NCBI GenBank assembly: GCA_031378845.1 | Contig: JANNES010000009.1 | Location: 1-64,000 of the forward strand | Direction: 5' to 3' | From: JAJNPS01 sp031378845 | GTDB taxonomy: Bacteria; Pseudomonadota; Alphaproteobacteria; Rhodobacterales; Rhodobacteraceae | Length of the DNA: 64,000 bases | Shown: in pieces, positions 19,690-29,236 of the stretch | Numbering within the stretch: position 1 is the first letter of the stretch | Layout of the letters: each line of letters starts with the position of its first letter | Translations under genes and position numbers: made by a program | Notes under the pieces: model-generated | What the model was told of the DNA's origin: nothing | Databases searched by the model: none | What the model saw: only the letters and a program-made list of their open reading frames with translations

Positions 19690-20640
19690 CTAGAGCAAGC
19701 GCAACTTTCCTTGCAGCATGGGCCATTCCTCGGTCAGGAGACCTATGACCTGGTCTGCCAAAAGCCTGCGCAGCCGATCGGCAATCTGGGCCGGCATCTC
19801 GTGCAACACGCCGGCGCGTGCGGAAAGTGACAGCGTTCGCTCCAATGCAGCAAAGGGCAGGGGGTGCATGTCGACGTCGGTTCGGAACCGTGCGGCATGG
19901 TGCAACGCAAGCGGGGTCAGGATCGTCCAGCCCGAACCACCCGCAACCATTGCGAGGATCGCGTGATAGCTGTCGAGCTCGAACCGATGCGCGGGCCGGA
20001 TGCCCAGCTGCGCCAGATGGGTCGCGATGCGGCGGCCCATCAGGTGGCGCGATGAATAAAGGATCAGCGGCAAGTCCGCTATTGCCTTGCCCTTGGCGGT
20101 GATCGCAACAAATGGCTCGGCCATCAGGGGATGGGCCTCGCGCCAATCGGCATCCTCGGCCAGCACAGGATCGGCGTCTGCCGCCACCACGATATCCAGC
20201 GCACGCGCCTCAAGCTGGTCGAGCAGCCGGTGACTCGCCCCGGTTTCCAGCAAGAACCGGCAGCCGCGCAGATCTTCTGACAGCGCCTGCAGCAGGCGGG
20301 GGGTGACGTCGGCGTCGAAATCCTCGATCATGCCGAGCCGCAGCGTGGTCAGCGTGGACAGATCCGCCCGCGCCAGTTCGGCTTGCGCCTCGGCGGCAGC
20401 GTTCAGGATCGTCTGGGCGTGGCGGCGAAACATCACGCCTGCGGGCGTTACGCGCAATGGTCGCGCCGATCGATCCATCAGCACCGCCCCGAGTGCTGCT
20501 TCAAGGCCTGAGAGTTGCTGGCTGATGGCGGATGGGCTGACACCGAGGCGGCGCGCGGCAGAAGAAATTGCGCCCTCTTCTGCGGCGGCTAGAAAGACCT
20601 CGATGCCCCACAGCGTGACCCGGCCTTCGTGACCCGGCAT
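19690..20640 (-). CDS. LysR-family transcriptional regulator
   Basis: 316 residues when started at the ATG at 20638-20640, preceded by AAAGGGGG at 7 bp; a longer ATG at 20661 would come 4 bp after the phaR stop. The N-terminal winged helix-turn-helix reads VFLAAAEEGAISSAARRLGVSPSAISQQLSGLE in pieces over about 14-48, the LysR signature. An effector-binding domain follows (about 90-300). It lies directly downstream of phaR on the same strand, so it may be read from that transcript. Target genes cannot be deduced. Confidence 0.88.
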   Translation of the reverse strand: MPGHEGRVTLWGIEVFLAAAEEGAISSAARRLGVSPSAISQQLSGLEAALGAVLMDRSARPLRVTPAGVMFRRHAQTILNAAAEAQAELARADLSTLTTLRLGMIEDFDADVTPRLLQALSEDLRGCRFLLETGASHRLLDQLEARALDIVVAADADPVLAEDADWREAHPLMAEPFVAITAKGKAIADLPLILYSSRHLMGRRIATHLAQLGIRPAHRFELDSYHAILAMVAGGSGWTILTPLALHHAARFRTDVDMHPLPFAALERTLSLSARAGVLHEMPAQIADRLRRLLADQVIGLLTEEWPMLQGKLRLL

Positions 20641-20664
20641 GGAGGGTCCCCCTTTGGCCAAGGG

Positions 20665-21228
20665 TCAGAGCTTGGACAGTTTGGTCTGCAGATCGGCGAG
20701 CTGCTTTTTGATTGCCGCCAAGTCGTCTTCCTTGGTGGCAGCCGGAGGCGCAGGTTCTTCGCGCGCGGGGCCTGATCCCGACCAGCCCGGCATGCCGCCA
20801 AGCATGGTTTTCAAAAAGGCTTCTTGCTGCTTTCGCAGGGCATCAAACCCCGGCACTGCCGCCAATGGATTTGGCAGGGTGGTCAGATTTTCAACCATCT
20901 TGGCCTGACTGTCGCGCAGCATGTCAAACGATGCCGCCAGAAACTGCGGCACAACAGATTGCATGCCGGTGGTGTAACTGCGGACAAGGTCGGTCAGCAC
21001 ATGCACCGGCAGCACGCTTTCGCCTTTGCTTTCGTGCTCGGCCACGATCTGCAATAGGTACTGCCGGGTGAGGTCGTCGCCGGATTTGAGGTCAACAATC
21101 TGAACTTCGCGGCCTGCGCGGATAAAGACGGCGACATCTTCCAGCGTCACATAATCGGATGTTTCGGTGTTATACAGACGGCGGCTGGCATAGCGCTTGA
21201 TCAGCAACGGCTTGTCAGTATCGGCCAT
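20665..21228 (-). CDS. phaR: Polyhydroxyalkanoate synthesis repressor
   Basis: PhaR binds PHA granules and the phasin promoter and represses phasin transcription when granules are absent. The ATG at 21226-21228 follows GGGGAGG and gives 187 residues; the longer frame adds 30 residues read through the phaP terminator region. The N-terminal DNA/PHB-binding domain starts KPLLIKRYASRRLYNTE and continues YVTLEDVAVFI. The C-terminus is a short coiled coil (IKKQLADLQTKL). Sits downstream of phaP. Confidence 0.93.
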   Translation of the reverse strand: MADTDKPLLIKRYASRRLYNTETSDYVTLEDVAVFIRAGREVQIVDLKSGDDLTRQYLLQIVAEHESKGESVLPVHVLTDLVRSYTTGMQSVVPQFLAASFDMLRDSQAKMVENLTTLPNPLAAVPGFDALRKQQEAFLKTMLGGMPGWSGSGPAREEPAPPAATKEDDLAAIKKQLADLQTKLSKL

Positions 21229-21282
21229 CGGGCCTGCCTCCCCAAAATATGCACCTGCAGAGAAGCTTACGAGAGCGCTGCA

Positions 21283-21314
21283 GAAAAAGAAAGGGCGGGT
21301 CCGAAGACCCGCCC
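21283..21314 (-). terminator. Rho-independent terminator of phaP
   Basis: On the minus strand a perfect 9-bp stem GGGCGGGTC/GACCCGCCC closes a TTCG tetraloop and is followed by TTTCTTTTTCTG. It lies 39 bp after the phaP stop and before phaR, so it should separate abundant phasin mRNA from phaR. Confidence 0.9.
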
Positions 21315-21352
21315 GCAATCGTTACTGCTCTCGATACATCGCCGGGGGGCGA

Positions 21353-21802
21353 TTACTTGACGGCTGCTGCCGCTTTCTTTGCGACCGACGACACGTCGTC
21401 AGTGGCTTTTTTCACTGCTGCGGACGCGTCTTCGGAGAAATCCTTGCCAGCCGACAACATCAGCTCAACGGTTTCCATCTGAACTTTTTTCGCGATTTCA
21501 GCGAACGAAGCGAGGTGCTCGGCAGCCATCTCAGCTGCGGCCGATGCGAAATCGGTGGCGGCTTTGGAATAATCTGCAGGCTCGGTCTTGGCTTTGGAGA
21601 CGTCGCTCAGTTTGACGAGCGTGTCCTTGGCCCATTTGGAGGTGATTTCGGTCGACTTCTCAGCAGCTTCCAGAGCCACTTTCGAGAATTTCTCGGCCAT
21701 CGCGGCTTGGGTTTTGAACGCGTTTTGCATGGACGACGCGTCCACCGGGAACGAAGACATCATGTCTTGCATGACTTTGGTGTAATCGGTTGCGGTATTC
21801 AT
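21353..21802 (-). CDS. phaP: Phasin (granule-associated protein)
   Basis: Small amphipathic protein coating polyhydroxyalkanoate granules. The ATG at 21800-21802, preceded by AGGAGA, gives 149 residues; the tracked longer frame adds 26 spurious residues. The sequence is Ala/Lys/Glu-rich and almost wholly helical, with heptad-like repeats and no cysteine, matching Phasin_2-type proteins. A strong terminator follows. Between phaC and phaR on the same strand, the usual Rhodobacterales arrangement. Confidence 0.92.
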   Translation of the reverse strand: MNTATDYTKVMQDMMSSFPVDASSMQNAFKTQAAMAEKFSKVALEAAEKSTEITSKWAKDTLVKLSDVSKAKTEPADYSKAATDFASAAAEMAAEHLASFAEIAKKVQMETVELMLSAGKDFSEDASAAVKKATDDVSSVAKKAAAAVK

Positions 21803-21946
21803 TTTCGATCTCCTGATCCGAAGGGGTATCTGCGTGTTTCGTGATAACCGATACATACATGCTGCATCGCAGCATTTCAAGGGGCTTTCTGCAGTGCAGC
21901 AAAACTTATGGTTGCGTTTGCATGTATCGTGAAACGTCGCGCATTG

Positions 21947-23743
21947 TCAGGTATTTGCGACGGGCATCACGTATGTTCCCGGGGCCGGCCCCAACACAGG
22001 ATGCACCGAATCGCCGGGGACTCGGGCGGGAATCTGCTTGCCCGACCTGGCGGCAAGCCATTTTCCCCAATGCGGCCACCAGCTGCCTTTTTGAAATTTT
22101 GCCGCCTTGCGCCAGTCATCGGGGTTGCCCGAAACAGGGCCGTCATTCAGGTAGTGGCCATACTTGTCTTTGGTCGGCGGATTGACGATGCCCGCGATAT
22201 GTCCGGACTCCGACAAGATGAAGGTCTTGTCGTCAGAGCCCATCTGCTTGACGCCGTTGAAACTGGCGCGCCAGGGCGCGATGTGATCCGTCTCGCAGGC
22301 GATCGCGCAAAGCGTAAGCTTGACATCCTTGAGTGCTACGGGCGACCCAAAGACCGGAAAGACCCCCAGCGCAAAACCGTCGCCCTGACATAGGCCGCGC
22401 AGGTATTCGATGGCCATCTTGGCGGGCAAGTCGGTGCCGTCGCCGTTCCAGTAGAGCAGGTCAAACGCGGGTGGCGCCTCGCCCATCATATAGCTTTTGA
22501 TCGCGGGCTGATAGATCAGGTCGTTGGAGCGCAGAAAGGAAAATGTCCGGCTCATGAAGAGTTTGGACAGAATGCCGTCGTGCTGGGATTGCCGTTCGAT
22601 GCCATCGACAAAGTCATTGTCGAGGAAAACGCCAACCTCTCCGGGGTCGGAGAAATCGGTCAGCGTGGTGAAGAACGTGGCGGATTTGACGGAACTGTCA
22701 CCGGCTTTTTCAAGATGCGCCAGGGTCAGGCCCAGCGTCGTGCCTGCGATGCAATAGCCGACCGCGTTGATCTGATCCTCGCCGGTGATGCGGCGCACTT
22801 CGGCCATGGCGCGCAAGAACCCGTCGCGGACATAGTCGTCCAGCGACACGTCGCGGTAGCTTGCATCGGGGTTGACCCATGACACCACGAACAGCGTAAA
22901 GCCTTGATCCACAATCCATTTGATCAAGGAGTTCTGTGCCTTGAGGTCAAGGATGTAGAACTTGTTGATCCATGGGGGAAAGATCAGCAGGGGCGTCTGG
23001 TGCACGGTTTCGGTGGTGGGCGTGTACTGGATCAGCTCCATCATCTTGTTGCGAAAGATCACCGCACCCGGCGTCGTGCCGAGATTTTCGCCGACCTTGA
23101 ACGCCTCCCGATTGGCCAGCGTCACAACCAGCTCACCACTATTGGCCTCGATGTCGCGGACCAAGTTCTCCAGACCCTGCACCAGACTGTCGCCATCGGT
23201 GGCCACCGCCTTTTCGAGCGCATCCGGGTTGGTGGCAAGAAAGTTGGTGGGCGCGAACAGATCGATGATCTGCCGGGTAAAGTATTCCAGGCGCCGCCGG
23301 TCCAGCGGTTCCATATGCTCCATGCCTGCGACGGTCGAGGTGATCGCGTCTGCGTTCAGAAGGTATTGCTGCTTGACGTAATTGAACATCGGATGCGTAT
23401 CCCAAAGGGGATTGGCAAAACGGCGGTCCTTGGGGCCGGGGTCTTCGGGCGCATGAAAGGTGCCCTTGGCCAGCGCCTGCTGTGCCTCGACATAGTGTTT
23501 GACGGTCTTGCCCCAATGGGCGATCTGATGCTCGATCATCTTGGCGGGGTTCTGCATCATCTCGGCGACATAGGCGGTGGCGGCCTTCATGTAGAGGTCG
23601 TTTGACGGGCCGTGCAGGGCTTGGTCGACCGGACGATAGGCCCCCAGTGCCGTCGTCAGCCGTTTCGACAACGCGTCGAACTTGGCGATGTTGGCGTTCA
23701 GCTTTTCAGCTTTGGCAGCATCGTCATTGTCTTGTGTTGTCAT
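21947..23743 (-). CDS. phaC: Poly(3-hydroxyalkanoate) synthase, class I
   Basis: Polymerises (R)-3-hydroxyacyl-CoA into storage polyester. The 598-residue protein has the lipase-like box GYCIAG with nucleophile Cys331, Asp486 in CETDHIAPW and His515 in SESGHIAG, a complete PhaC triad. The single-subunit class I length fits. It is divergent from phaZ, with the promoter pair in the roughly 100-bp gap. Confidence 0.96.
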   Translation of the reverse strand: MTTQDNDDAAKAEKLNANIAKFDALSKRLTTALGAYRPVDQALHGPSNDLYMKAATAYVAEMMQNPAKMIEHQIAHWGKTVKHYVEAQQALAKGTFHAPEDPGPKDRRFANPLWDTHPMFNYVKQQYLLNADAITSTVAGMEHMEPLDRRRLEYFTRQIIDLFAPTNFLATNPDALEKAVATDGDSLVQGLENLVRDIEANSGELVVTLANREAFKVGENLGTTPGAVIFRNKMMELIQYTPTTETVHQTPLLIFPPWINKFYILDLKAQNSLIKWIVDQGFTLFVVSWVNPDASYRDVSLDDYVRDGFLRAMAEVRRITGEDQINAVGYCIAGTTLGLTLAHLEKAGDSSVKSATFFTTLTDFSDPGEVGVFLDNDFVDGIERQSQHDGILSKLFMSRTFSFLRSNDLIYQPAIKSYMMGEAPPAFDLLYWNGDGTDLPAKMAIEYLRGLCQGDGFALGVFPVFGSPVALKDVKLTLCAIACETDHIAPWRASFNGVKQMGSDDKTFILSESGHIAGIVNPPTKDKYGHYLNDGPVSGNPDDWRKAAKFQKGSWWPHWGKWLAARSGKQIPARVPGDSVHPVLGPAPGTYVMPVANT

Positions 23744-23843
23744 GTTAATCTTTCCACCCTATTCTTGCCGCTATGCAGCATAACGTCGCCAGCCTTGGGG
23801 GGGATGCGGCGAAGGTACCGGTGCCCCTGCCGGACAAGGACAG

Positions 23844-25124
23844 ATGATGAAGTATATGTTGGCGTACGATCTGATGCAAAGCATGCGCAACACCAATGAA
23901 TGGTTTGGTGCAACGGCGCGGGCGATGGCCTCGTATCCGGCCCTGGCGTTGTCGATGAACCCGATGGTGCCGCTGGTGGCGGCCTGGGGTGAAGTGGCGG
24001 AGCGTTCGTTCTCGCGGATGGTCGTCAAACCTGATTGGGGGATCCGCGCGATCGTCGGACCCGAAGGACAAGACCATATCATCGATGTTGTGACGGTGGT
24101 CGAGCGTCCCTTTGGCAATCTGATGAAATTCAGCGTGCGTCGCCGCGCACCGATGGCCCGCAAGGTCATGCTGGTCGCCCCGATGTCCGGACATTACGCC
24201 ACCCTGTTGCGCTCCACCGTGACAAGCCTACTGCCCGATTGCGACGTGTATATCACCGACTGGCACAACGCCCGTGACATTCCCGTCAGCGCGGGCAAGT
24301 TCGATGTCGAGGATTACACGCTGTATCTTGTCGATTTCATGCGCGAGCTGGGGCCAGATACGCATGTGATCTCGGTCTGCCAGCCGGTGCCGCTGACGTT
24401 GGCCGCGACGGCCTATCTTGCTGCCGAGGACCCCAGCGCGCAGCCGCGCAGCCTGACGCTGATCGGCGGGCCGGTCGATCCCGATGCAGCCGCCACCGAA
24501 GTCACCGACTTTGGTCGCCGCATCACGATGGGCCAGTTGCAGAACATCGCGATCCAGCGCGTCGGTTTTTCCTACAAGGGTGCAGGCCGCAAGGTCTATC
24601 CGGGACTTTTGCAGCTGCAAAGCTTCATGTCGATGAATGCCGAGCGTCACTCCAAGGCCTTCACCGAACAGATCATGCGCGTATCGCGCGGTGAGGCGTC
24701 CGATCATGACGCCCATAACCGGTTCTATGACGAATACCTGGCCGTGATGGACATGACGGCCGAGTTTTACCTCTCGACCGTCGAGCGCATCTTCAAGAAC
24801 CGCGAAATTGCGCGCAACGAGTTTGTCGTGGCGGGTCGCAAGGTGGACTTGGGCGCGATTACCCAAGTGGCGGTGATCACGGTCGAGGGGTCGAATGACG
24901 ACATCTCGGCCCCCGGTCAATGCATTGCGGCGCTGGGACTTTTGACCGGCCTGCCCGACGCCAAGAAACAAAGCCATCTGGAGCCCGGCGCGGGCCATTA
25001 CGGCATCTTTGCCGGGAAAAGCTGGCGCCTGAACATCCGGCCGCTTGTCCTCAAGTTCATCGACGCCAATTCCGGTGCCCCGGTGGCAAAGAAAACCAAA
25101 ATCAGCCTCGCCTCATCGCAGTAA
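23844..25124 (+). CDS. phaZ: Intracellular polyhydroxyalkanoate depolymerase
   Basis: Mobilises stored PHA. 426 residues; the nucleophile is Cys179 in SVCQP, the motif of PhaZ1-type amorphous-granule depolymerases, and HLEPGAGHYGIF near the C-terminus holds the catalytic histidine. Two adjacent ATG codons (23844 and 23847) are possible starts. Divergent from phaC. Its 3' end overlaps the 3' end of the convergent hydrolase gene by 12 bp. Confidence 0.94.
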   Translation: MMKYMLAYDLMQSMRNTNEWFGATARAMASYPALALSMNPMVPLVAAWGEVAERSFSRMVVKPDWGIRAIVGPEGQDHIIDVVTVVERPFGNLMKFSVRRRAPMARKVMLVAPMSGHYATLLRSTVTSLLPDCDVYITDWHNARDIPVSAGKFDVEDYTLYLVDFMRELGPDTHVISVCQPVPLTLAATAYLAAEDPSAQPRSLTLIGGPVDPDAAATEVTDFGRRITMGQLQNIAIQRVGFSYKGAGRKVYPGLLQLQSFMSMNAERHSKAFTEQIMRVSRGEASDHDAHNRFYDEYLAVMDMTAEFYLSTVERIFKNREIARNEFVVAGRKVDLGAITQVAVITVEGSNDDISAPGQCIAALGLLTGLPDAKKQSHLEPGAGHYGIFAGKSWRLNIRPLVLKFIDANSGAPVAKKTKISLASSQ

Positions 25125-25823
25125 AAGCGGTCCGGCCAAAAAGTCGCGCAACAGATCCGAAACCGCCTCAGGCTGTTCCAGCATGGGCAGGTGACCGGCG
25201 TCCGGGATAACGGCAAGGCGCGCCTGTTTCATCAGTTGGGCAATCAACTCGGCGCGCCTGACGGGGACCAGCGTGTCCTTGTCGCCAGTGATGATCAGCG
25301 CGGGGACCTTGGCCATGCGCAACGTGCGGTGGGGGTCCGGCCTGCGGATCATCGCGCGCGACTGCTGCTGAAACTGCAGGGGACCAAGCCCGGCGGCCAT
25401 ATCCTGGACCAGCTCCAGCACGGTGTCGCGCCAAGGCGTATCGGCCAGCGCGGCAGGTGGGATTTCCTCGGCCATCATCTGCGCAAGGCGTCCTGACCGT
25501 GCGGCGACGATCCGCGCCTCTCGCGCAGCGGCAACTTGCGGCAGTTCGGGCAGGTGGTCGGTTGAAATGAGCACGATCCGGGTCACAAAGCCCGGCATGC
25601 GGCGCAAGATATCAATCGCCACCTGACCACCCAGACCGTGGCCAACCAGCGCGAATTTCTCGGGCAACGACGCATGGGCTGCGCCGCCGATCTGTTCAAC
25701 CGTATCGCCAAGGGTTGGCAAGATCACCAGCGTCGGGCGATCTGCACCCAGTTGCACAAGTTGCGGCATGAAGGCCCGCGCATCCGACATGAAGCCCGGA
25801 ATGATGACCAGCGTTTCGGTCAT
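25113..25823 (-). CDS. Alpha/beta-hydrolase homologue lacking the nucleophile serine
   Basis: 236 residues with a typical hydrolase fold: IIPGFMSD oxyanion region (7-14), strand-turn-helix elbow, Asp183 in GDKD and His211 in DAGHLP. The elbow reads GHGLGG (61-66): the nucleophile position 63 is Gly (codon GGT) where relatives have Ser (AGT). The rest of the triad is kept, so the protein is either a recently inactivated enzyme or a non-catalytic relative. It is co-directional with the next hydrolase, 22 bp downstream, and overlaps the phaZ 3' end. Confidence 0.85.
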   Translation of the reverse strand: MTETLVIIPGFMSDARAFMPQLVQLGADRPTLVILPTLGDTVEQIGGAAHASLPEKFALVGHGLGGQVAIDILRRMPGFVTRIVLISTDHLPELPQVAAAREARIVAARSGRLAQMMAEEIPPAALADTPWRDTVLELVQDMAAGLGPLQFQQQSRAMIRRPDPHRTLRMAKVPALIITGDKDTLVPVRRAELIAQLMKQARLAVIPDAGHLPMLEQPEAVSDLLRDFLAGPLLLR

Positions 25824-25845
25824 GTGGTCCCTGCGGTTATCTTTG

Positions 25846-26604
25846 TCATCCTGCGACCATTTTGGCCGCGCCGACCACCTCTTGGACGGTCGTCAGGATC
25901 AAATCCAGACAATCTGGGGACGACAAGCGGTGATCCGCCCCTTTGATCAGCGTCAGTCGGATGTCAGGCCCGCTGGAATAATCAAGCAGTCGCTGCGCAG
26001 CCGCGACGGGCACAGCCCGGTCCTCGGTCCCTTGCAGCCAGCGGGTTGGAAAGGGCAGCGTCAATGGCCTGTCAAAAATGCGCTGTGCGCGACCGTCTTC
26101 GATCAGGTGCAGGGTATAGATGTAGGGGTCCGGCCCATAGTCCGACGGCTCCTCGATCTGTCCGTGCCGGGCCAGTGCCGCCCGCTGAACCGGACTCATG
26201 CCGTCCCAGATTCGGTCGGTGAAATCCGGTGCCGCCGCAAGGCCGATCAGCCCGGCGATACGTGCAGGCATCCGGCGCGCCAACAGCAGCGCTATCCAGC
26301 CCCCCATGGAGGACCCGACCAGAACGATCTGCCCGGCAGTCTGCGCCTCGATCATCGCCGCCGCGTCGTCACACCAGTCGCCGACGCAGCCAAGGGCCAG
26401 ACTGCCTGTTGACTGACCATGGCCGGAGTAATCAAAACGCAGAAACGCGTGCCCTTGGGCGACGGCCCAGTCTTGCACAGCCATCGCCTTGGTCCCGGTC
26501 ATGTCAGACTTGTAGCCGCCAAGGAACACGATGGTCGGCGCTTTGCCGTCGGTCTTGTGAAAGGCGAGGCGGCGCTGTGGCGAAAGGTCCAGAAAGGTCA
26601 TCAT
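25846..26604 (-). CDS. Alpha/beta hydrolase
   Basis: 252 residues. FLGGYKSDMTGTKA (27-40) and the elbow GSSMGG with Ser99, plus TEDRAVPV (Asp) and GADHRLS (His) toward the C-terminus, give a complete triad. The pattern resembles ABHD10/palmitoyl-thioesterase-like hydrolases that act on acyl or acyl-glucuronide esters, but substrate is unknown. First of a two-gene unit with the serine-less homologue. Confidence 0.82.
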   Translation of the reverse strand: MMTFLDLSPQRRLAFHKTDGKAPTIVFLGGYKSDMTGTKAMAVQDWAVAQGHAFLRFDYSGHGQSTGSLALGCVGDWCDDAAAMIEAQTAGQIVLVGSSMGGWIALLLARRMPARIAGLIGLAAAPDFTDRIWDGMSPVQRAALARHGQIEEPSDYGPDPYIYTLHLIEDGRAQRIFDRPLTLPFPTRWLQGTEDRAVPVAAAQRLLDYSSGPDIRLTLIKGADHRLSSPDCLDLILTTVQEVVGAAKMVAG

Positions 26605-26768
26605 GGCGCGGTTATAGCAGCCATGTTCGGGGTGTGGCAGTCCTGCCTTGGCATCAGGACGGCGCCACGCGGCGGCAATTGACTTTGGCCTGGGTCACAG
26701 GCAGAAACCTGCCGACATAACCCGCAACCGGGCGCATCGTAGGCGCCAAATCGACGAGGAGGACAGAC

Positions 26769-28715
26769 ATGTCCACGATTTCCCTGACATTTCCTGATGG
26801 CAACAAGCGTGACTATGCCGCAGGCGTGACGCCTGCGGAGGTCGCGATGTCCATCGCGCCGGGGCTGGCCAAAAAGGCGATCTCCGCCACGGTCAACGGT
26901 GCGCATTGGGATCTGCAATGGCCGATCCCGGCCAGTGCCACGATTGCCATTCACACGATGGCCGATGAGGCTGTGGCGCTGGAACTGATCCGGCATGATC
27001 TGGCCCACATCATGGCCCGCGCCGTGCAGGAGATCTGGCAAGACGTCAAGGTCACCATCGGCCCGGTGCGCGATCAGGGGTGGTTTTACGATTTTGACCG
27101 TGCGGAACCCTTCACGCCCGAGGATCTGGGGGCGATCGAGGCCCGGATGAAGCAGATCATCAACGCCCGTGATCCGGTCCGCACCGAGGTTTGGGATCGC
27201 GCCAGCGCCGTTGCCTATTACACGGATCGGAGCGAGCCCTTCAAGCTGGAGTTGATCGACCGCATCCCCGAGGGCGAGCCCTTGCGGATGTATTGGCACG
27301 GAAACTGGCAGGATCTTTGCCGGGGCCCGCATCTGGCGCATACAGGGCAGGTGCCTGCGGACGCGTTCAAGCTGACGCATGTCGCGGGGGCCTATTGGCT
27401 GGGTGATGCATCGCGGCCCATGCTGCAGCGCATCTACGGGCTGGCGTTCAAGAACCGCGACGACCTCAAGGCGCATATGACGATGCTCGAAGAGGCCGCC
27501 AAACGCGATCACCGCAAATTGGGGCGCGAGATGGACCTCTTTCATCTGCAAGAAGAAGCACCCGGCATGATTTTCTGGCACCCGAACGGCTGGACGATCT
27601 ATCGCGCGCTGGAGGACTACATGCGCGGTCGCCAAAGCCGCGCGGGGTACAAGGAAATCCGGACGCCACAGGTGGTCGACCGCGTCTTGTGGGAAAAGTC
27701 GGGCCACTGGGAAGCCTACCGGGAGAACATGTTTCTGGTCGAGGTCGACGAAGAGGGTGCCCGCGAAAAGCGCATCAACGCACTGAAACCGATGAACTGC
27801 CCGTGCCATGTGCAGGTCTACAATCAAGGGCTGAAGTCCTATCGCGACCTGCCGCTGCGGCTGGCGGAATTCGGGTCGTGCCACCGGTATGAGTCGTCTG
27901 GCTCCATGCACGGGCTGATGCGGGTCAGGGGCTTTACGCAAGACGACGCGCACATCTTCTGCACCGAAGAGCAGATCGAGGCGGAATGTGCGGATTTTAT
28001 CGCGCTCTTGGCGTCGGTCTACAAGGACCTCGGCTTTGACAGCTTTGAGATCAAGCTTTCCACACGGCCCGATGTGCGGATCGGATCGGACGAGACATGG
28101 GACAAGCTTGAGGCTGCCCTTGAAAACGCCATCAAGAAAACCGGAAATCCTTATGAGATCGACCCCGGAGAGGGTGCGTTCTACGGCCCCAAGCTCGACT
28201 TCAAGTTGACCGATGCGATCGGGCGCAAATGGCAATGCGGCACGTTTCAGGTCGACGGCAACACGCCGACACGGCTTGGCGCGGAATATGTCGGCGAAGA
28301 TGGTGGCAAACATCGCCCCTATATGCTGCACCGCGCGATCCTGGGGTCGTTCGAACGGTTTATCGGCATCCTGATCGAGAATTTCGCCGGGCGCATGCCG
28401 TTCTGGATGGCCCCGCGACAGGTTGTCGTCACCTCCATCGTGTCGGATGCCGACCCGTTTGTGCATGAAGTGGTGAACGCCCTGAAAGCTGCGGGCGTCC
28501 GGGCCGAGGCCGATGTGCGCAATGAAAAGATCAACTACAAGGTGCGGGAGCATTCGGTTGGCAAGGTGCCCGTGATCCTCGCCATCGGCATGAAGGAAGT
28601 GGAGGACCGGACTGTTTCAGTCCGCCGCTTGGGTGAAACACGCACCGACCAGATGCCCTTTGAGACCGCCTTGGCCGAGTTCGGATTTGCGGCGCTTCCA
28701 CCTGCTGGGCGCTAG
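26769..28715 (+). CDS. thrS: Threonine-tRNA ligase
   Basis: Charges tRNA-Thr. The 648-residue protein has the full layout: TGS domain (1-60), second additional/editing domain (about 60-220), class II catalytic core and C-terminal anticodon-binding domain (about 545-648). Zinc ligands include Cys344 in MNCPCHV and the CHR motif of EFGSCHRYE. The residue after the Cys-Pro is Cys where most ThrS have Gly (NCPGH). GAGGA lies about 12 bp before the ATG. Monocistronic on the plus strand; the bufferin-like cluster follows. Confidence 0.97.
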   Translation: MSTISLTFPDGNKRDYAAGVTPAEVAMSIAPGLAKKAISATVNGAHWDLQWPIPASATIAIHTMADEAVALELIRHDLAHIMARAVQEIWQDVKVTIGPVRDQGWFYDFDRAEPFTPEDLGAIEARMKQIINARDPVRTEVWDRASAVAYYTDRSEPFKLELIDRIPEGEPLRMYWHGNWQDLCRGPHLAHTGQVPADAFKLTHVAGAYWLGDASRPMLQRIYGLAFKNRDDLKAHMTMLEEAAKRDHRKLGREMDLFHLQEEAPGMIFWHPNGWTIYRALEDYMRGRQSRAGYKEIRTPQVVDRVLWEKSGHWEAYRENMFLVEVDEEGAREKRINALKPMNCPCHVQVYNQGLKSYRDLPLRLAEFGSCHRYESSGSMHGLMRVRGFTQDDAHIFCTEEQIEAECADFIALLASVYKDLGFDSFEIKLSTRPDVRIGSDETWDKLEAALENAIKKTGNPYEIDPGEGAFYGPKLDFKLTDAIGRKWQCGTFQVDGNTPTRLGAEYVGEDGGKHRPYMLHRAILGSFERFIGILIENFAGRMPFWMAPRQVVVTSIVSDADPFVHEVVNALKAAGVRAEADVRNEKINYKVREHSVGKVPVILAIGMKEVEDRTVSVRRLGETRTDQMPFETALAEFGFAALPPAGR

Positions 28716-28752
28716 GCTATCTGTTTGTTCCTAAAGGGTAAAGTGTATTGCA

Positions 28753-28778
28753 ATCTGGCGTCTCTTGGGGCGCCAGAT
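28753..28778. terminator. Hairpin between thrS and the bufferin-like cluster
   Basis: An 8-bp perfect stem ATCTGGCG/CGCCAGAT encloses a 10-base loop, 38 bp after the thrS stop. No T-run follows, so it is at best a weak or Rho-assisted terminator, or an RNA-stabilising structure. The remaining 140 bp before the precursor gene should hold its promoter; I could not identify a clear consensus. Confidence 0.4.
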
Positions 28779-28921
28779 GCAGGATTGCGATGCAAAAACG
28801 TTACGCCTGCTCACGCGATTGTGTGCAAACTTTCTGTGATTGGCCAGATCTTCGGAACGTGAGTTACCACTGGTTCAGTTGCAATCAAGGCGACACCACA
28901 CCGCGCAAAAGGATCAATGAC

Positions 28922-29215
28922 ATGACCTATCACACCAAAACGCTGGCGATTGCCGGGGCTCTTGCCGCCGCGATGTCCGCGCAACTGTCCACCCCGGCAC
29001 ATGCCGAAGATGCCAAGGAAAAGTGCTTTGGTGTCGCTCTGGCGGGCCAGAATGATTGCGCCGCTGGCGAAGGCACGACCTGCGCCGGGACGTCCAAAGT
29101 CGACTACCAGGGCAATTCGTGGACACTGGTCCCGGCTGGTACCTGCGCCACGATGGAGCTGCCGGACGGCCGCATGGGCTCGCTGGAACCGCTCGACCGC
29201 GACATGGCTGGCTGA
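28922..29215 (+). CDS. DUF2282 bufferin-type precursor peptide
   Basis: 97 residues: a Sec-type signal peptide (1-28, cleavage after AHA) and a short mature part with four cysteines at 35, 46, 54 and 75 in the family pattern EKCFGVALAGQNDC, TTCAGTS and GTC. This matches DUF2282 (BufA1) precursors, whose cysteines are modified by a DUF692 oxidase to give copper-binding bufferins. AAGGA lies before the ATG; the upstream ATG four bases earlier is followed by a stop. A strong hairpin and the modifying genes follow directly. Function as a metal-binding exported peptide is inferred from family and neighbours. Confidence 0.9.
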   Translation: MTYHTKTLAIAGALAAAMSAQLSTPAHAEDAKEKCFGVALAGQNDCAAGEGTTCAGTSKVDYQGNSWTLVPAGTCATMELPDGRMGSLEPLDRDMAG

Positions 29216-29236
29216 TCGTCAGAACTGATGCGACCT

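Noticed and set aside
26601..28553. 650-codon frame antisense to thrS
   Set aside because: A mirror of the GC-rich thrS codons, with no recognisable domain.
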